Assembly: GCA_964350135.1 (NCBI GenBank) | Contig: CAYGJN010000121.1 | Span: 1 to 7,027 of the forward strand | DNA length: 7,027 nucleotides | Reading direction: 5' to 3' | Origin: CAYGJN01 sp964350135 | GTDB taxonomy: Bacteria > Bdellovibrionota > Bacteriovoracia > Bacteriovoracales > Bacteriovoracaceae | Shown here: positions 1 through 6,804 of the stretch, one piece after another | Layout of the letters: each line of letters opens with the position of its first letter | How positions within the stretch are numbered: position 1 is the stretch's first letter | Made by a program: the position numbers and the translations under genes | Notes under the pieces: model-generated | The model's input: the letters and a program-made list of their open reading frames with translations, nothing else | Told to the model about the DNA's origin: nothing | Database searches by the model: none

Positions 1-1
1 C

Positions 2-52
2 TTTTTATTAATCATTTTATCAGTAATATTATTCACTGAAAGTAGTTACGCT
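2..52 (+). other. GspD signal peptide (partial, Sec type)
   Basis: The first 17 visible residues are a hydrophobic run (FLLIILSVILF) followed by TESSYA and then QFRKYKS. Ser at -3 and Ala at -1 fit signal peptidase I cleavage after Ala17. There is no lipobox cysteine, so GspD itself does not look like a lipoprotein. The basic n-region and start codon are outside the window. This feature is the reason the gene is called as starting upstream of position 1. Confidence 0.75.
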
Positions 53-2335
53 CAGTTTCGAAAATATAAATCGAAGACTGATATAAAATCTGGTGGTAAT
101 AATTCAAGAACTGCCCCTCAAGCAGCCAATCAGGGCAACTCAAAAGATTTCTTTAATAGAGATACGCAAGTTAAAGGAATAAAAAAAACTGCTGAACAAG
201 AAAAATATGTCAATCTTAATCCTGAAACAGCCTTTGGCCCAGAGGTTATTACCAGTTTTGATTTTGAAGATACATCTCTTTTAGAATTAACAAAGCATAT
301 GCAAAAATTGACGGGAATAAATCTTATCTGGGAAAAAGATATTAAGGGTAAGATTTCAATTTCTGCTCCTACCCCGATTACTGTAGGAGATGCTTGGAAA
401 GCATTCTTAACGGCCTTAAATGTAAACAATCTAACATTGGTAAAATCAGGTGCATTTTACAAGATCGTTCAAGCAAGAGATGCTCGTTCAACCCCAACAA
501 AAATTTATACGGGATCATTTACTCCTAACGTAGAAAACTATGTTATGAAAATTATTCCTATTAAAAATATTCAATCAAGTGAAATTCAAAGAAACTTTAG
601 ACCATTTATGTCAAAGTACGGCAGGATTGTTGATATTAAACAAACAAATACAATCATCGTTCATGATACAGGTGCTAATATAAATCGCCTTGTAAAGCTC
701 ATACGCTTTCTTGATGTTCCAGGCTTTGAAGAAAGCCTTCATATTATTCCTGTTGTTAACTCTTCTGCTCAAGAGATCTCAAAAATACTTGATACCATTT
801 TAAAAAGTGGTAATAGCGGTAGTAGTGCTAAGTTTAGAGCAGCTAGTAAAAAAGATGATGAAAATATTTCTAAAATTATTGCTGAGCCTAGAACTAACTC
901 CATTATTGCAATGGCCAATGCAACAGGCTTTAAACAATTACAATCACTTATTAAAAAACTTGATGTTAAATTTTCTGCAGCAAGCTCTGATAAAATTCAT
1001 GTTTATTACTTGAACTATGGTAATTCAAAAGAGCTTTCTCAAACTTTATCAAACCTTGTAAGTGGATCTGCTTCTAAAACTTCAACAAGAAGAACTGCCC
1101 TGACGAGAAGATCATCAAATGATGATGATAATGGTCTCTTTTCTGCTGATATTAAAATTACAGCTGATGAACCAAATAATGCCATTGTTGTTACTGCCTC
1201 TCCTACTGACTGGCTTACAATTGAGCAAGTTATTAAAAAACTCGATATACCAAGAGAGCAAGTATATGTTGAAGGTCTTATCATGGAGACCAATGTTGAA
1301 AAAAGTCGTAATGTCGGTATAAGTATTGTTGGTGCTTATGGAACTGGCGCTGGTCAAAGAGCTGGCTTTAATGCAGGAGAAGGCGGTCTAATAGATCTTG
1401 TTTCAGGAAATTTTACAAACTTAAGTGGTCTTTTTGTTGGTGGTGGTAGTGGAAAGACAGTGAATCTTGATATTGGAGGCCAGACAGTACAAGTTGACTC
1501 TGTAACTGGTCTTATCCGCGCAGTAGCTACTGATAATAATACAAATATCCTGGCAACTCCTCAAATTCTAGCTCTTGATAATGAAGAGGCTGAGTTTGAA
1601 GTTGGAGATGAAGTTCCTTACACAGAGACGACTATTGGAACAACAGGAGCGAGCCAAAACAGTGTTAAGTTTCAAGAAGTGACTTTAAAGCTTAAAATCA
1701 CACCTCAAATTAATAAAGTAACAAGATTCATTAAATTAAAAATTGACCAAGATATTAAAGACTTTTCTAATCGCCAAGTTGAATCAGGATCTGGTGCCGC
1801 TGTAACAACAAGAAGGGCCAATACTACAGTTGTTGTAAGAGATAGGGATACCATAGCCATGGGTGGTTTAATGAGAGACCAGCAAACTGATACGGAAAAT
1901 AAAGTTCCTCTACTTGGAGATATTCCTGTTGTCGGATGGCTCTTTAAAACTAAAAGAAGCAAGGTTCAAAAAGTAAACCTTCTTATGTTTTTAACTCCAA
2001 AGATACTTTCTCCTTATGAAAAAACTACAGCAAAAAATCTTAAAGATGTTGTTAATAGACGTGCTTCTCACCTTAAAAATATACATGCTGATGGGGATCC
2101 ATTTGGCTCAACAGTTAAAGGGCTTCATCAAAAAGCTAATCTGCAAGCTGAAGGTCCATTATATGATCAGATTGAAGGTTCTAGATATTTTCAAAATGAA
2201 AACCAAGATGATGGTATTGATCGCGCAGATAGCAATAAGAATTTAGAGAAATCAACTCCAAATGGAGCTCTACCGAATTATAAAGAAATATTTAATGAGG
2301 CCAAGGGAAGCACTGGAGATGGAGGAAATTCATAA
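2..2335 (+). CDS. gspD: Type II secretion system secretin GspD (5' end cut by window)
   Basis: Outer-membrane secretin that forms the exit channel of the T2SS. The frame is open from the left edge, giving 777 visible residues. It begins inside a signal-peptide hydrophobic core, so the true start lies slightly outside the window and the in-frame ATG at 299 is internal. Counting from the first visible codon, an N0 domain covers about 79-160, followed by N1-N3 ring-building repeats (about 179-420; N1 starts YVMKIIPI). These are separated by Ser/Lys/Asp-rich linkers near 270-288 and 352-378. The secretin core follows at about 420-668, with a Gly-rich stretch (442-486), TNILATPQILALDNEEA (514-530) and the family signature VPLLGDIPVVGW (635-646). 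A hydrophilic tail of about 108 residues follows; some secretins carry a pilotin-binding S domain there, but no homology is visible. The stop overlaps the gspE start by one base. The family call is very secure; T2SS rather than another secretin follows from the neighbours. Confidence 0.96.
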   Translation, partial: FLLIILSVILFTESSYAQFRKYKSKTDIKSGGNNSRTAPQAANQGNSKDFFNRDTQVKGIKKTAEQEKYVNLNPETAFGPEVITSFDFEDTSLLELTKHMQKLTGINLIWEKDIKGKISISAPTPITVGDAWKAFLTALNVNNLTLVKSGAFYKIVQARDARSTPTKIYTGSFTPNVENYVMKIIPIKNIQSSEIQRNFRPFMSKYGRIVDIKQTNTIIVHDTGANINRLVKLIRFLDVPGFEESLHIIPVVNSSAQEISKILDTILKSGNSGSSAKFRAASKKDDENISKIIAEPRTNSIIAMANATGFKQLQSLIKKLDVKFSAASSDKIHVYYLNYGNSKELSQTLSNLVSGSASKTSTRRTALTRRSSNDDDNGLFSADIKITADEPNNAIVVTASPTDWLTIEQVIKKLDIPREQVYVEGLIMETNVEKSRNVGISIVGAYGTGAGQRAGFNAGEGGLIDLVSGNFTNLSGLFVGGGSGKTVNLDIGGQTVQVDSVTGLIRAVATDNNTNILATPQILALDNEEAEFEVGDEVPYTETTIGTTGASQNSVKFQEVTLKLKITPQINKVTRFIKLKIDQDIKDFSNRQVESGSGAAVTTRRANTTVVVRDRDTIAMGGLMRDQQTDTENKVPLLGDIPVVGWLFKTKRSKVQKVNLLMFLTPKILSPYEKTTAKNLKDVVNRRASHLKNIHADGDPFGSTVKGLHQKANLQAEGPLYDQIEGSRYFQNENQDDGIDRADSNKNLEKSTPNGALPNYKEIFNEAKGSTGDGGNS
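2321..2325 (+). promoter_or_regulatory. Ribosome binding site of gspE
   Basis: GGAGG lies nine bases before the gspE ATG at 2335, inside the last codons of gspD. With the TAATG stop/start overlap it fixes the gspE start and suggests translational coupling of the two genes. Confidence 0.85.
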
Positions 2336-4053
2336 TGGAGCATTTTCAGGCCCTTGAAATTTCAAAAAATAAGCTCGGAGAACTTCTTTTAAATAATACT
2401 GCTCTTACAAAGGAGCAATTGGATGAAGCCCTAAAAATCCAAGAAGAATCGGGAAGTCTGATTGGAGAAATTTTAATAAGAAAGAATTTTTTAAGCTCTC
2501 ATGATCTAACTAAAGTACTCTGTATTCAATTTGGCATTCCTTATATTGATGATATTAATGTTGATGAGATTGACCCTACTATTACTCACGATATCTCTAT
2601 TAATTATGCTAAACATTATGGCGTTCTTCCTATTATGGAAACAGATCAATCTGTAACTCTTGTTGTAAGTGATCCCTTTCAAAGCAAAGTTTTTAATGAT
2701 TTAAGAAATGTTTTTAGAAAACAAATCCATGTCACTGTGACTACTCCTGGAAAACTTGAAAATGCAATCAATCGAATTTATGAAAGAGCTCAAGGAAATA
2801 TGGTTGACTCTATTGAAGATGAATTTGAGGAAAGCTTAGATCTTGATGGCCCAATTGATATCTTAGACGCAGGTGCGGACGAGGCTCCTGTTATTAGATT
2901 TGTGAACTCAATCATCTTTAGAGCTGTAAAAGAAAGAGCGTCAGATATTCATATTGAACCATATGAAAGAGATGTTATTTTTAGATTTCGTATTAACGGG
3001 GTCATGCAGGAAGTATTAAGACAACCACTTAGAACTCATGCTGCTGTTAGTTCTCGTATTAAAGTTATGGGAAAGCTAGATATTGCCAATAAAAGAACAC
3101 CACAAGATGGACGTATTAAAGTAAAAATTGCTGGTAAGGATATTGATATTCGTCTTTCAACCGTACCTGTTCAAAATGGTGAAAGAATCGTTATGAGGAT
3201 TCTAGAAAAGTCTGGTGCTATTCTTCGCTTAGAAAGACTAGGTTTTGAAGGTCAAACTCTTAAACTCATGGATGAGCTCTGTCATCGCAAGCATGGTATT
3301 TTCTATGTAACAGGTCCTACAGGGCATGGTAAAACCACTACCCTCTTTGCCATGTTAGATAGAATTAATAGTCCAGAAAGAATGATTATCACGGTTGAAG
3401 ATCCTGTGGAATATGAGATTCCAGGTATATCCCAAATACAAGTGAACCATAATATTGACCTAAGTTTTGCGGCAGCACTAAGATCTATCCTCCGCCAAAA
3501 CCCTGATGTTATAATGGTTGGGGAAACTAGAGACCTTGAAACTGCTGAAATGGCAGTCCAAGCATCACTTACTGGTCATATGGTTTTCTCAACTCTACAT
3601 ACAAATGATGCTGCTAGTGCCCCTACTAGGCTTATTGATATGGGAGTTCAACCTTTTTTGATCTCTTCATCTTTGATTGCTGTTCTTGCACAACGATTAA
3701 TTCGAACTCTTTGTAACGAATGTAAAGTAGCAGATACTCTAACAGATCATGATAAAGTAATTTTAGGTCTAGATGATATTCCTCTTGGCACAACAATATT
3801 TAAAGCTCAAGGCTGTGCCAAATGTAGCAATACAGGTTATGGGGGAAGAACATCAGTGAGTGAGCTACTTATCATTAATGACGATATTAGAGAATTAATT
3901 CTCCAACAATCTGATGCCAGTGTTATTAGAAAAGCTGCCCAAAGAAATGGAATGATATCCCTAAGAGAAAGCTCAGTTCAAAAAGTTTTATCAGGTATTA
4001 CAACAGTAGATGAGGTCAATAGGGCCATCAACGCTGATATGGAAGATCAATAA
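2335..4053 (+). CDS. gspE: Type II secretion system ATPase GspE
   Basis: Cytoplasmic hexameric ATPase of the GspE/PulE family that powers pseudopilus assembly; 572 residues. An N-terminal MshEN/T2SSE_N-type domain covers about 10-150 (KLGELLL, GSLIGEILI, FGIPYID). An acidic linker (157-171) leads to the N2E domain (about 180-300, with SDIHIEPY at 203-210). The ATPase core has Walker A GPTGHGKTTT (327-336), Asp box TVEDPVEY (353-360), Walker B PDVIMVGETRD (390-400) and His box TGHMVFSTLHTND (413-425). Cys460, Cys463, Cys494 and Cys497 form the CxxC...CxxC zinc site typical of GspE and PilB. Walker A has His where Ser is usual. The start is fixed by the GGAGG site and the TAATG overlap with gspD. 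The last 38 codons or so lie in the first copy of a 250-bp tandem duplication, but the reading frame and C-terminus are complete. Confidence 0.97.
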   Translation: MEHFQALEISKNKLGELLLNNTALTKEQLDEALKIQEESGSLIGEILIRKNFLSSHDLTKVLCIQFGIPYIDDINVDEIDPTITHDISINYAKHYGVLPIMETDQSVTLVVSDPFQSKVFNDLRNVFRKQIHVTVTTPGKLENAINRIYERAQGNMVDSIEDEFEESLDLDGPIDILDAGADEAPVIRFVNSIIFRAVKERASDIHIEPYERDVIFRFRINGVMQEVLRQPLRTHAAVSSRIKVMGKLDIANKRTPQDGRIKVKIAGKDIDIRLSTVPVQNGERIVMRILEKSGAILRLERLGFEGQTLKLMDELCHRKHGIFYVTGPTGHGKTTTLFAMLDRINSPERMIITVEDPVEYEIPGISQIQVNHNIDLSFAAALRSILRQNPDVIMVGETRDLETAEMAVQASLTGHMVFSTLHTNDAASAPTRLIDMGVQPFLISSSLIAVLAQRLIRTLCNECKVADTLTDHDKVILGLDDIPLGTTIFKAQGCAKCSNTGYGGRTSVSELLIINDDIRELILQQSDASVIRKAAQRNGMISLRESSVQKVLSGITTVDEVNRAINADMEDQ

Positions 4054-4187
4054 TCTCTGTGGACGATACTACTGATCTTAATGACCCTAGGCTTATTCCC
4101 TTTAAATCTTTAAAACAAGGACTATCCCCAGCGGGTCATTTTATTATTGAATCACAAAAAGTTGTGGAAAAAGCACTTAATACAAAT
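3938..4187 (+). repeat. Tandem duplication, copy 1 (250 bp)
   Basis: This segment is repeated base for base immediately downstream at 4188-4437; no mismatch was found on line-by-line comparison. It starts in codon 535 of gspE (CCCAAAGAAATGG), contains the gspE stop at 4051-4053 and runs to codon 43 of the methyltransferase gene (ending TACAAAT). Identity carries one base past the unit (C at 4188 and 4438), a single-base microhomology at the junction. The unit length is not a multiple of three. Confidence 0.97.
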
Positions 4188-4205
4188 CCCAAAGAAATGG
4201 AATGA
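4059..4205 (+). pseudogene. Truncated 5' copy of the SpoU methyltransferase gene
   Basis: A GTG start five bases after the gspE stop begins a frame identical for 43 codons to the N-terminus of the full methyltransferase at 4309. It then crosses the duplication junction, reads five unrelated codons (PKEME) and stops at TGA 4203-4205, making 48 residues. It carries only the N-terminal substrate-binding segment (DPRLIPFKSLKQG, then FIIESQKVVEKAL) and none of the SAM-binding motifs, so it cannot be an active enzyme. It is the scar of the tandem duplication. It retains the original initiation region of the gene, so it may still be translated. Confidence 0.85.
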
Positions 4206-4303
4206 TATCCCTAAGAGAAAGCTCAGTTCAAAAAGTTTTATCAGGTATTACAACAGTAGATGAGGTCAATAGGGCCATCAACGCTGATATGGAAGATCAA
4301 TAA
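4188..4303 (+). pseudogene. gspE 3'-end fragment (duplication scar)
   Basis: Repeats the final codons of gspE including its stop (TAA 4301-4303). An internal methionine codon of gspE (Met540) supplies an ATG at 4202, which would open a 33-residue frame ending ADMEDQ. This ATG overlaps the TGA that closes the truncated methyltransferase frame (ATGA at 4202-4205). It contains no ATPase or zinc-site motif and is not expected to be functional. The fragment sits five bases ahead of the real methyltransferase start, as gspE did before the duplication. Confidence 0.85.
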
Positions 4304-4437
4304 TCTCTGTGGACGATACTACTGATCTTAATGACCCTAGGCTTATTCCCTTTAAATCTTTAAAACAAGGACTATCCCCAGCGGGTCATTTTATTATTGA
4401 ATCACAAAAAGTTGTGGAAAAAGCACTTAATACAAAT
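4188..4437 (+). repeat. Tandem duplication, copy 2 (250 bp)
   Basis: Second, directly adjacent and identical copy of 3938-4187, offset by exactly 250 bases. Its first 116 bases repeat the 3' end of gspE and its last 129 bases are the genuine 5' end of the functional methyltransferase gene, which continues into unique sequence after 4437. Confidence 0.97.
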
Positions 4438-5052
4438 CAAAAAATTCTATCTATTGTAGGAACACAAAAATTTTTAGAATCAATAACTGCTCCCAATATT
4501 GAAAAAATTTGCTTACAAAAACATGACCTTGAAAAACTTGTTGGCTTTAATCTTCATCATGGAATTCTTGCTTTAGTTAAAACTCCTAAAACATATCTAG
4601 CAAATGAACTTAAAGGACCTATCCTAGCTCTTAATGGTATTACTAGTAATGAGAACATGGGTGCCATACTAAGATCTGCATTAGCTCTTAATTTTAGTGA
4701 GATTTTAATAGATCAAAAATCATGCAACCCATTTAATAGAAGATCCTCGCGTGTTTCTATGGGCAATATTTTTAATGCTAAGATTTGTCTTACAGAAAAT
4801 TTAGTACAAGACCTAAAAGCTTTAAATCTTCCCATTATTGTCACATCACTTAAAAAGCACTCTTGCTTGCTTCATGAATTTTCATTTCCAGACAAGTTTG
4901 TTCTGGTAATTGGAAGTGAGGGAGATGGCATTGATAGCTCTGTTCAGGAAGCTGCCGACCATTCACTCTACATTCCTATGCATAACGAAGCAGGCGCTTT
5001 AAATGCAGCTTGTGCAGCTACTACGTTCATGTATCAAGCGACATTAAAGTGA
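4309..5052 (+). CDS. SpoU/TrmH-family RNA 2'-O-methyltransferase
   Basis: Predicted SAM-dependent ribose 2'-O-methyltransferase acting on rRNA or tRNA in the cytoplasm; 247 residues, close to the usual length of TrmH and RlmB. An N-terminal substrate-binding part (about 8-95, with DPRLIPFKSLKQG and FIIESQKVVEKAL) precedes a SPOUT catalytic domain with its three motifs. Motif 1 is NENMGAILRSA (114-124, with the usual Asn and Arg). RRSSRVSMGNIF (144-155) follows. Motif 2 is LVIGSEGDGID (199-209). Motif 3 is IPMHNEAGALNAACAA (222-237), where ALNAA replaces the common SLNVS. The GTG start is chosen because homology begins at the DPRL motif directly after it; a weak GGAAG lies 13 bases upstream. 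Target base and gene name cannot be assigned. It sits between gspE and gspF on the same strand, so it is probably cotranscribed with them. Its first 43 codons also exist as a truncated copy upstream. Confidence 0.9.
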   Translation: MDDTTDLNDPRLIPFKSLKQGLSPAGHFIIESQKVVEKALNTNQKILSIVGTQKFLESITAPNIEKICLQKHDLEKLVGFNLHHGILALVKTPKTYLANELKGPILALNGITSNENMGAILRSALALNFSEILIDQKSCNPFNRRSSRVSMGNIFNAKICLTENLVQDLKALNLPIIVTSLKKHSCLLHEFSFPDKFVLVIGSEGDGIDSSVQEAADHSLYIPMHNEAGALNAACAATTFMYQATLK

Positions 5053-5102
5053 CTGTTCCTGCTGCCTTATTGCAACAAGACTCTGGATTCATTATCATTT
5101 AG
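5049..5102 (+). CDS. Possible 17-codon linker ORF between the methyltransferase gene and gspF
   Basis: A GTG at 5049 overlaps the methyltransferase stop (GTGA) and opens a 17-codon frame (VTVPAALLQQDSGFIII) that ends at TAG 5100-5102, two bases before the gspF ATG. It fills the whole 52-base gap. It may be a coupling ORF that hands ribosomes to gspF, which has no clear Shine-Dalgarno of its own. It may also be the remnant of a deleted gene, since the sequence vaguely resembles the first strand of a Nudix-type protein, or simply chance. Its own ribosome binding site is poor. Evidence is positional only. Confidence 0.2.
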   Translation: MTVPAALLQQDSGFIII

Positions 5103-5104
5103 AT

Positions 5105-6322
5105 ATGCCTACTTACGCTTATAAAGGCCTTGACCAACAAGGCAAAGAAGTTCAATCAAGTATCACGAGTGAGTCAGTAACTTCTGCTAAGCAAAAGTTA
5201 ATGTCTCAAGGTGTAATGCTTTATGAAATAAAAGAAAAGTCTGCGAAGTCAAGCTCTGAAGGCTTTAGTCTTAATATGACTATTGGCCCAAAAGTAGATG
5301 TTGAATCCCTTTCTCTTATGACTAGACAGTTTGCAACACTTATCAAGGCAAGGTTTCAAGTTGCACAAGCATTAGAAGCACTTGTAGACCAAGTTGAAAA
5401 CCCTACTCTCAGACTTGTACTTGGAGAGGTAAAACAAAAAGTAAATGAAGGATCTTCTCTAAGTAAGGCCCTTTCAGATTACCCAAGAATTTTTGATAAT
5501 GTTTATATTAATATGGTGGATGCTGGAGAAAACTCAGGGACTCTAGATGTCGTATTATTGAGACTATCTGAATTCAAAGAAGCACAAGTTAAGCTTAAAA
5601 ATAAAATCCGCGGCGCTATTATGTATCCCGTTGTCATGATGATTGTTGGATCTGTCATGATCTCAATTGTATTTACTGTTGTTATTCCAAAAATTACAAA
5701 AATATTTACTTCTAGTAAAAAAACTATTCCAACAGCTACTAAAATTGCTATTTGGATTTCTGAATTCCTCCAGAATAATTGGTACCTAATCATAATTGCA
5801 GCTATCGTTTTTTATTTTCTTTTTAAAAAATGGTCAAAAACTAAAAAAGGTGAATATATTTGGCATAAAACCTTGTTAAATATGCCAATAATTGGACATC
5901 TAACATCAATGGTTAATATAAGTAGGTTCTGTTCAACTCTAGCAACCCTTCGTTCTTCAGATGTAGAAATACTTGTTGCTTTAAAAATTGTTAAAAACTT
6001 AATTCCTAATGTTGTGATGAAAGAGGCCATCGATGATGCAAAGGAAAGAGTCTCAGAAGGTCAATCAATGGTTGGACCATTAAAAGAAAGTGGTTACTTT
6101 CCCCCCATGGTAACCCATATGATTGCTCTTGGTGAAAAATCTGGAGAGGTTGTACAAATGCTTGAGATTATCGCTGAGAACTATGAAGATCAAGTAAATA
6201 CCAGGCTTGAGGGTTTGACCTCAATACTAGAACCTATTATGATGGTTGGTCTCGGTGGTGTTGTCGGATTTGTCGTATTCGCTGTTATTATCCCAATGCT
6301 TGAACTAAATAAACTCAATTAA
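5105..6322 (+). CDS. gspF: Type II secretion system inner-membrane platform protein GspF
   Basis: Polytopic inner-membrane protein of the GspF/PilC family on which the pseudopilus is assembled and which contacts GspE; 405 residues, the usual family length. The N-terminus MPTYAYKGLDQQGKEV is the classic family opening, so the ATG at 5105 is the start although no strong ribosome binding site precedes it. Two T2SSF repeats are visible. The first (about 70-193) contains RQFATLIKARFQVAQALEAL and AGENSGTLDVVLLRL. The second (about 272-397) contains FCSTLATLRSSDVEILVAL and ALGEKSGEVVQMLEIIAENYE. Hydrophobic segments at about 171-194, 226-241 and 376-399 are the three expected membrane spans; the last is preceded by the conserved EPIMM. 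The stop codon lies within the ribosome binding site of gspG, giving tight operon packing. No truncation or frameshift was seen. Confidence 0.96.
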   Translation: MPTYAYKGLDQQGKEVQSSITSESVTSAKQKLMSQGVMLYEIKEKSAKSSSEGFSLNMTIGPKVDVESLSLMTRQFATLIKARFQVAQALEALVDQVENPTLRLVLGEVKQKVNEGSSLSKALSDYPRIFDNVYINMVDAGENSGTLDVVLLRLSEFKEAQVKLKNKIRGAIMYPVVMMIVGSVMISIVFTVVIPKITKIFTSSKKTIPTATKIAIWISEFLQNNWYLIIIAAIVFYFLFKKWSKTKKGEYIWHKTLLNMPIIGHLTSMVNISRFCSTLATLRSSDVEILVALKIVKNLIPNVVMKEAIDDAKERVSEGQSMVGPLKESGYFPPMVTHMIALGEKSGEVVQMLEIIAENYEDQVNTRLEGLTSILEPIMMVGLGGVVGFVVFAVIIPMLELNKLN

Positions 6323-6326
6323 GGAG
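6321..6326 (+). promoter_or_regulatory. Ribosome binding site of gspG
   Basis: AAGGAG overlaps the gspF stop codon and lies seven bases before the ATG at 6334. The spacing favours this ATG over the second in-frame ATG at 6343. A strong site fits the high pseudopilin output the T2SS needs. Confidence 0.85.
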
Positions 6327-6333
6327 TACTAGA

Positions 6334-6804
6334 ATGAATGATATGTTGATCAAAAAATCGCCTCGCCTATTAGACCAGAAAGGACTTTCATTAATTGAAA
6401 TTCTGATTGCATTAACGTTATTGGGGCTTGCAGCGACTTTTATTACAGGGCGAGTTCTTGATAGTCTTGAGGAAGGAAAAACCCAAGCTGCTTCTATTCA
6501 AATTAGTGCACTTTCTGACCGCCTTAAAGAGTTTAGGCGTCATTGCAATTTCTACCCAACTACTGAACAAGGGCTACAGGCATTAGTAACAAAGCCATCT
6601 GGGGGAAAAGACTGTAAAAGATATAATCCAAATGGTTACCTAGAAGATGGTGCTGATGTTCCTCTAGATCCATGGGATAATGAATACTTCTATGAATCAG
6701 ATGGTCGTTCTTTTGATATTATCTCTTATGGTAAAGATGGTATTGAAGGCGGTGAAGGTTTCGATGCTGATATTTCCTTTAAAAATAAAAAGAAAAATAA
6801 TTAA
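6334..6804 (+). CDS. gspG: Type II secretion system major pseudopilin GspG
   Basis: Main subunit of the periplasmic pseudopilus; 156 residues as precursor. A 17-residue leader ending QKG precedes LSLIEILIALTLLGLAA, a class III prepilin signal: prepilin peptidase should cut after Gly17, with Glu22 at mature position +5. The first mature residue is Leu rather than the usual Phe. The hydrophobic helix covers 18-36. The globular domain has GspG hallmarks: YPTTEQGLQALVTKP (74-88), GYL (101-103), VPLDPWDNEYFY (109-120), FDIISYGKDG (127-136) and GGEGFDADI (139-147). The last two fall in the region that binds calcium in characterised GspG proteins. Cys71 and Cys94 could form a disulfide. The Lys/Asn-rich C-terminus (KNKKKNN) is encoded by an A-rich stretch that also encodes the start of gspH in another frame. 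Confidence 0.96.
   Translation: MNDMLIKKSPRLLDQKGLSLIEILIALTLLGLAATFITGRVLDSLEEGKTQAASIQISALSDRLKEFRRHCNFYPTTEQGLQALVTKPSGGKDCKRYNPNGYLEDGADVPLDPWDNEYFYESDGRSFDIISYGKDGIEGGEGFDADISFKNKKKNN
6754..6758 (+). promoter_or_regulatory. Candidate ribosome binding site of gspH
   Basis: GAAGG within the gspG coding sequence lies five bases before the ATG at 6764. It supports that ATG as the gspH start. No other ATG, GTG or TTG occurs in the gspH frame between 6764 and the prepilin cleavage site. Confidence 0.5.

Noticed and set aside
299..301. ATG as the start of gspD
   Set aside because: The frame is open upstream to the window edge and encodes a signal peptide and the first part of the N0 domain (FDFEDTSLLELTKHM). 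The ATG falls inside that domain.
1039..1357. Open frames on the minus strand across gspD, with similar ones across gspF
   Set aside because: They lie fully opposite strongly conserved coding sequence, have no ribosome binding sites and show no recognisable protein features. They are shadows of the + strand genes.
1436..1462. Possible P-loop in GspD (VGGGSGKTV)
   Set aside because: The spacing does not fit GxxxxGKT (Val sits where the first Gly should be). The stretch is in the Gly-rich part of the secretin core, in an exported protein, where ATP binding is not expected.
4147..4186. Possible promoter near the end of duplication copy 1 that could drive the methyltransferase gene
   Set aside because: TTGAAT and TTGTGG could be -35 elements, but the spacings to the AT-rich TTAATA/TACAAA hexamers (9, 13 and 28 bases) are far from 17. 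AT-rich coding DNA produces such matches by chance.
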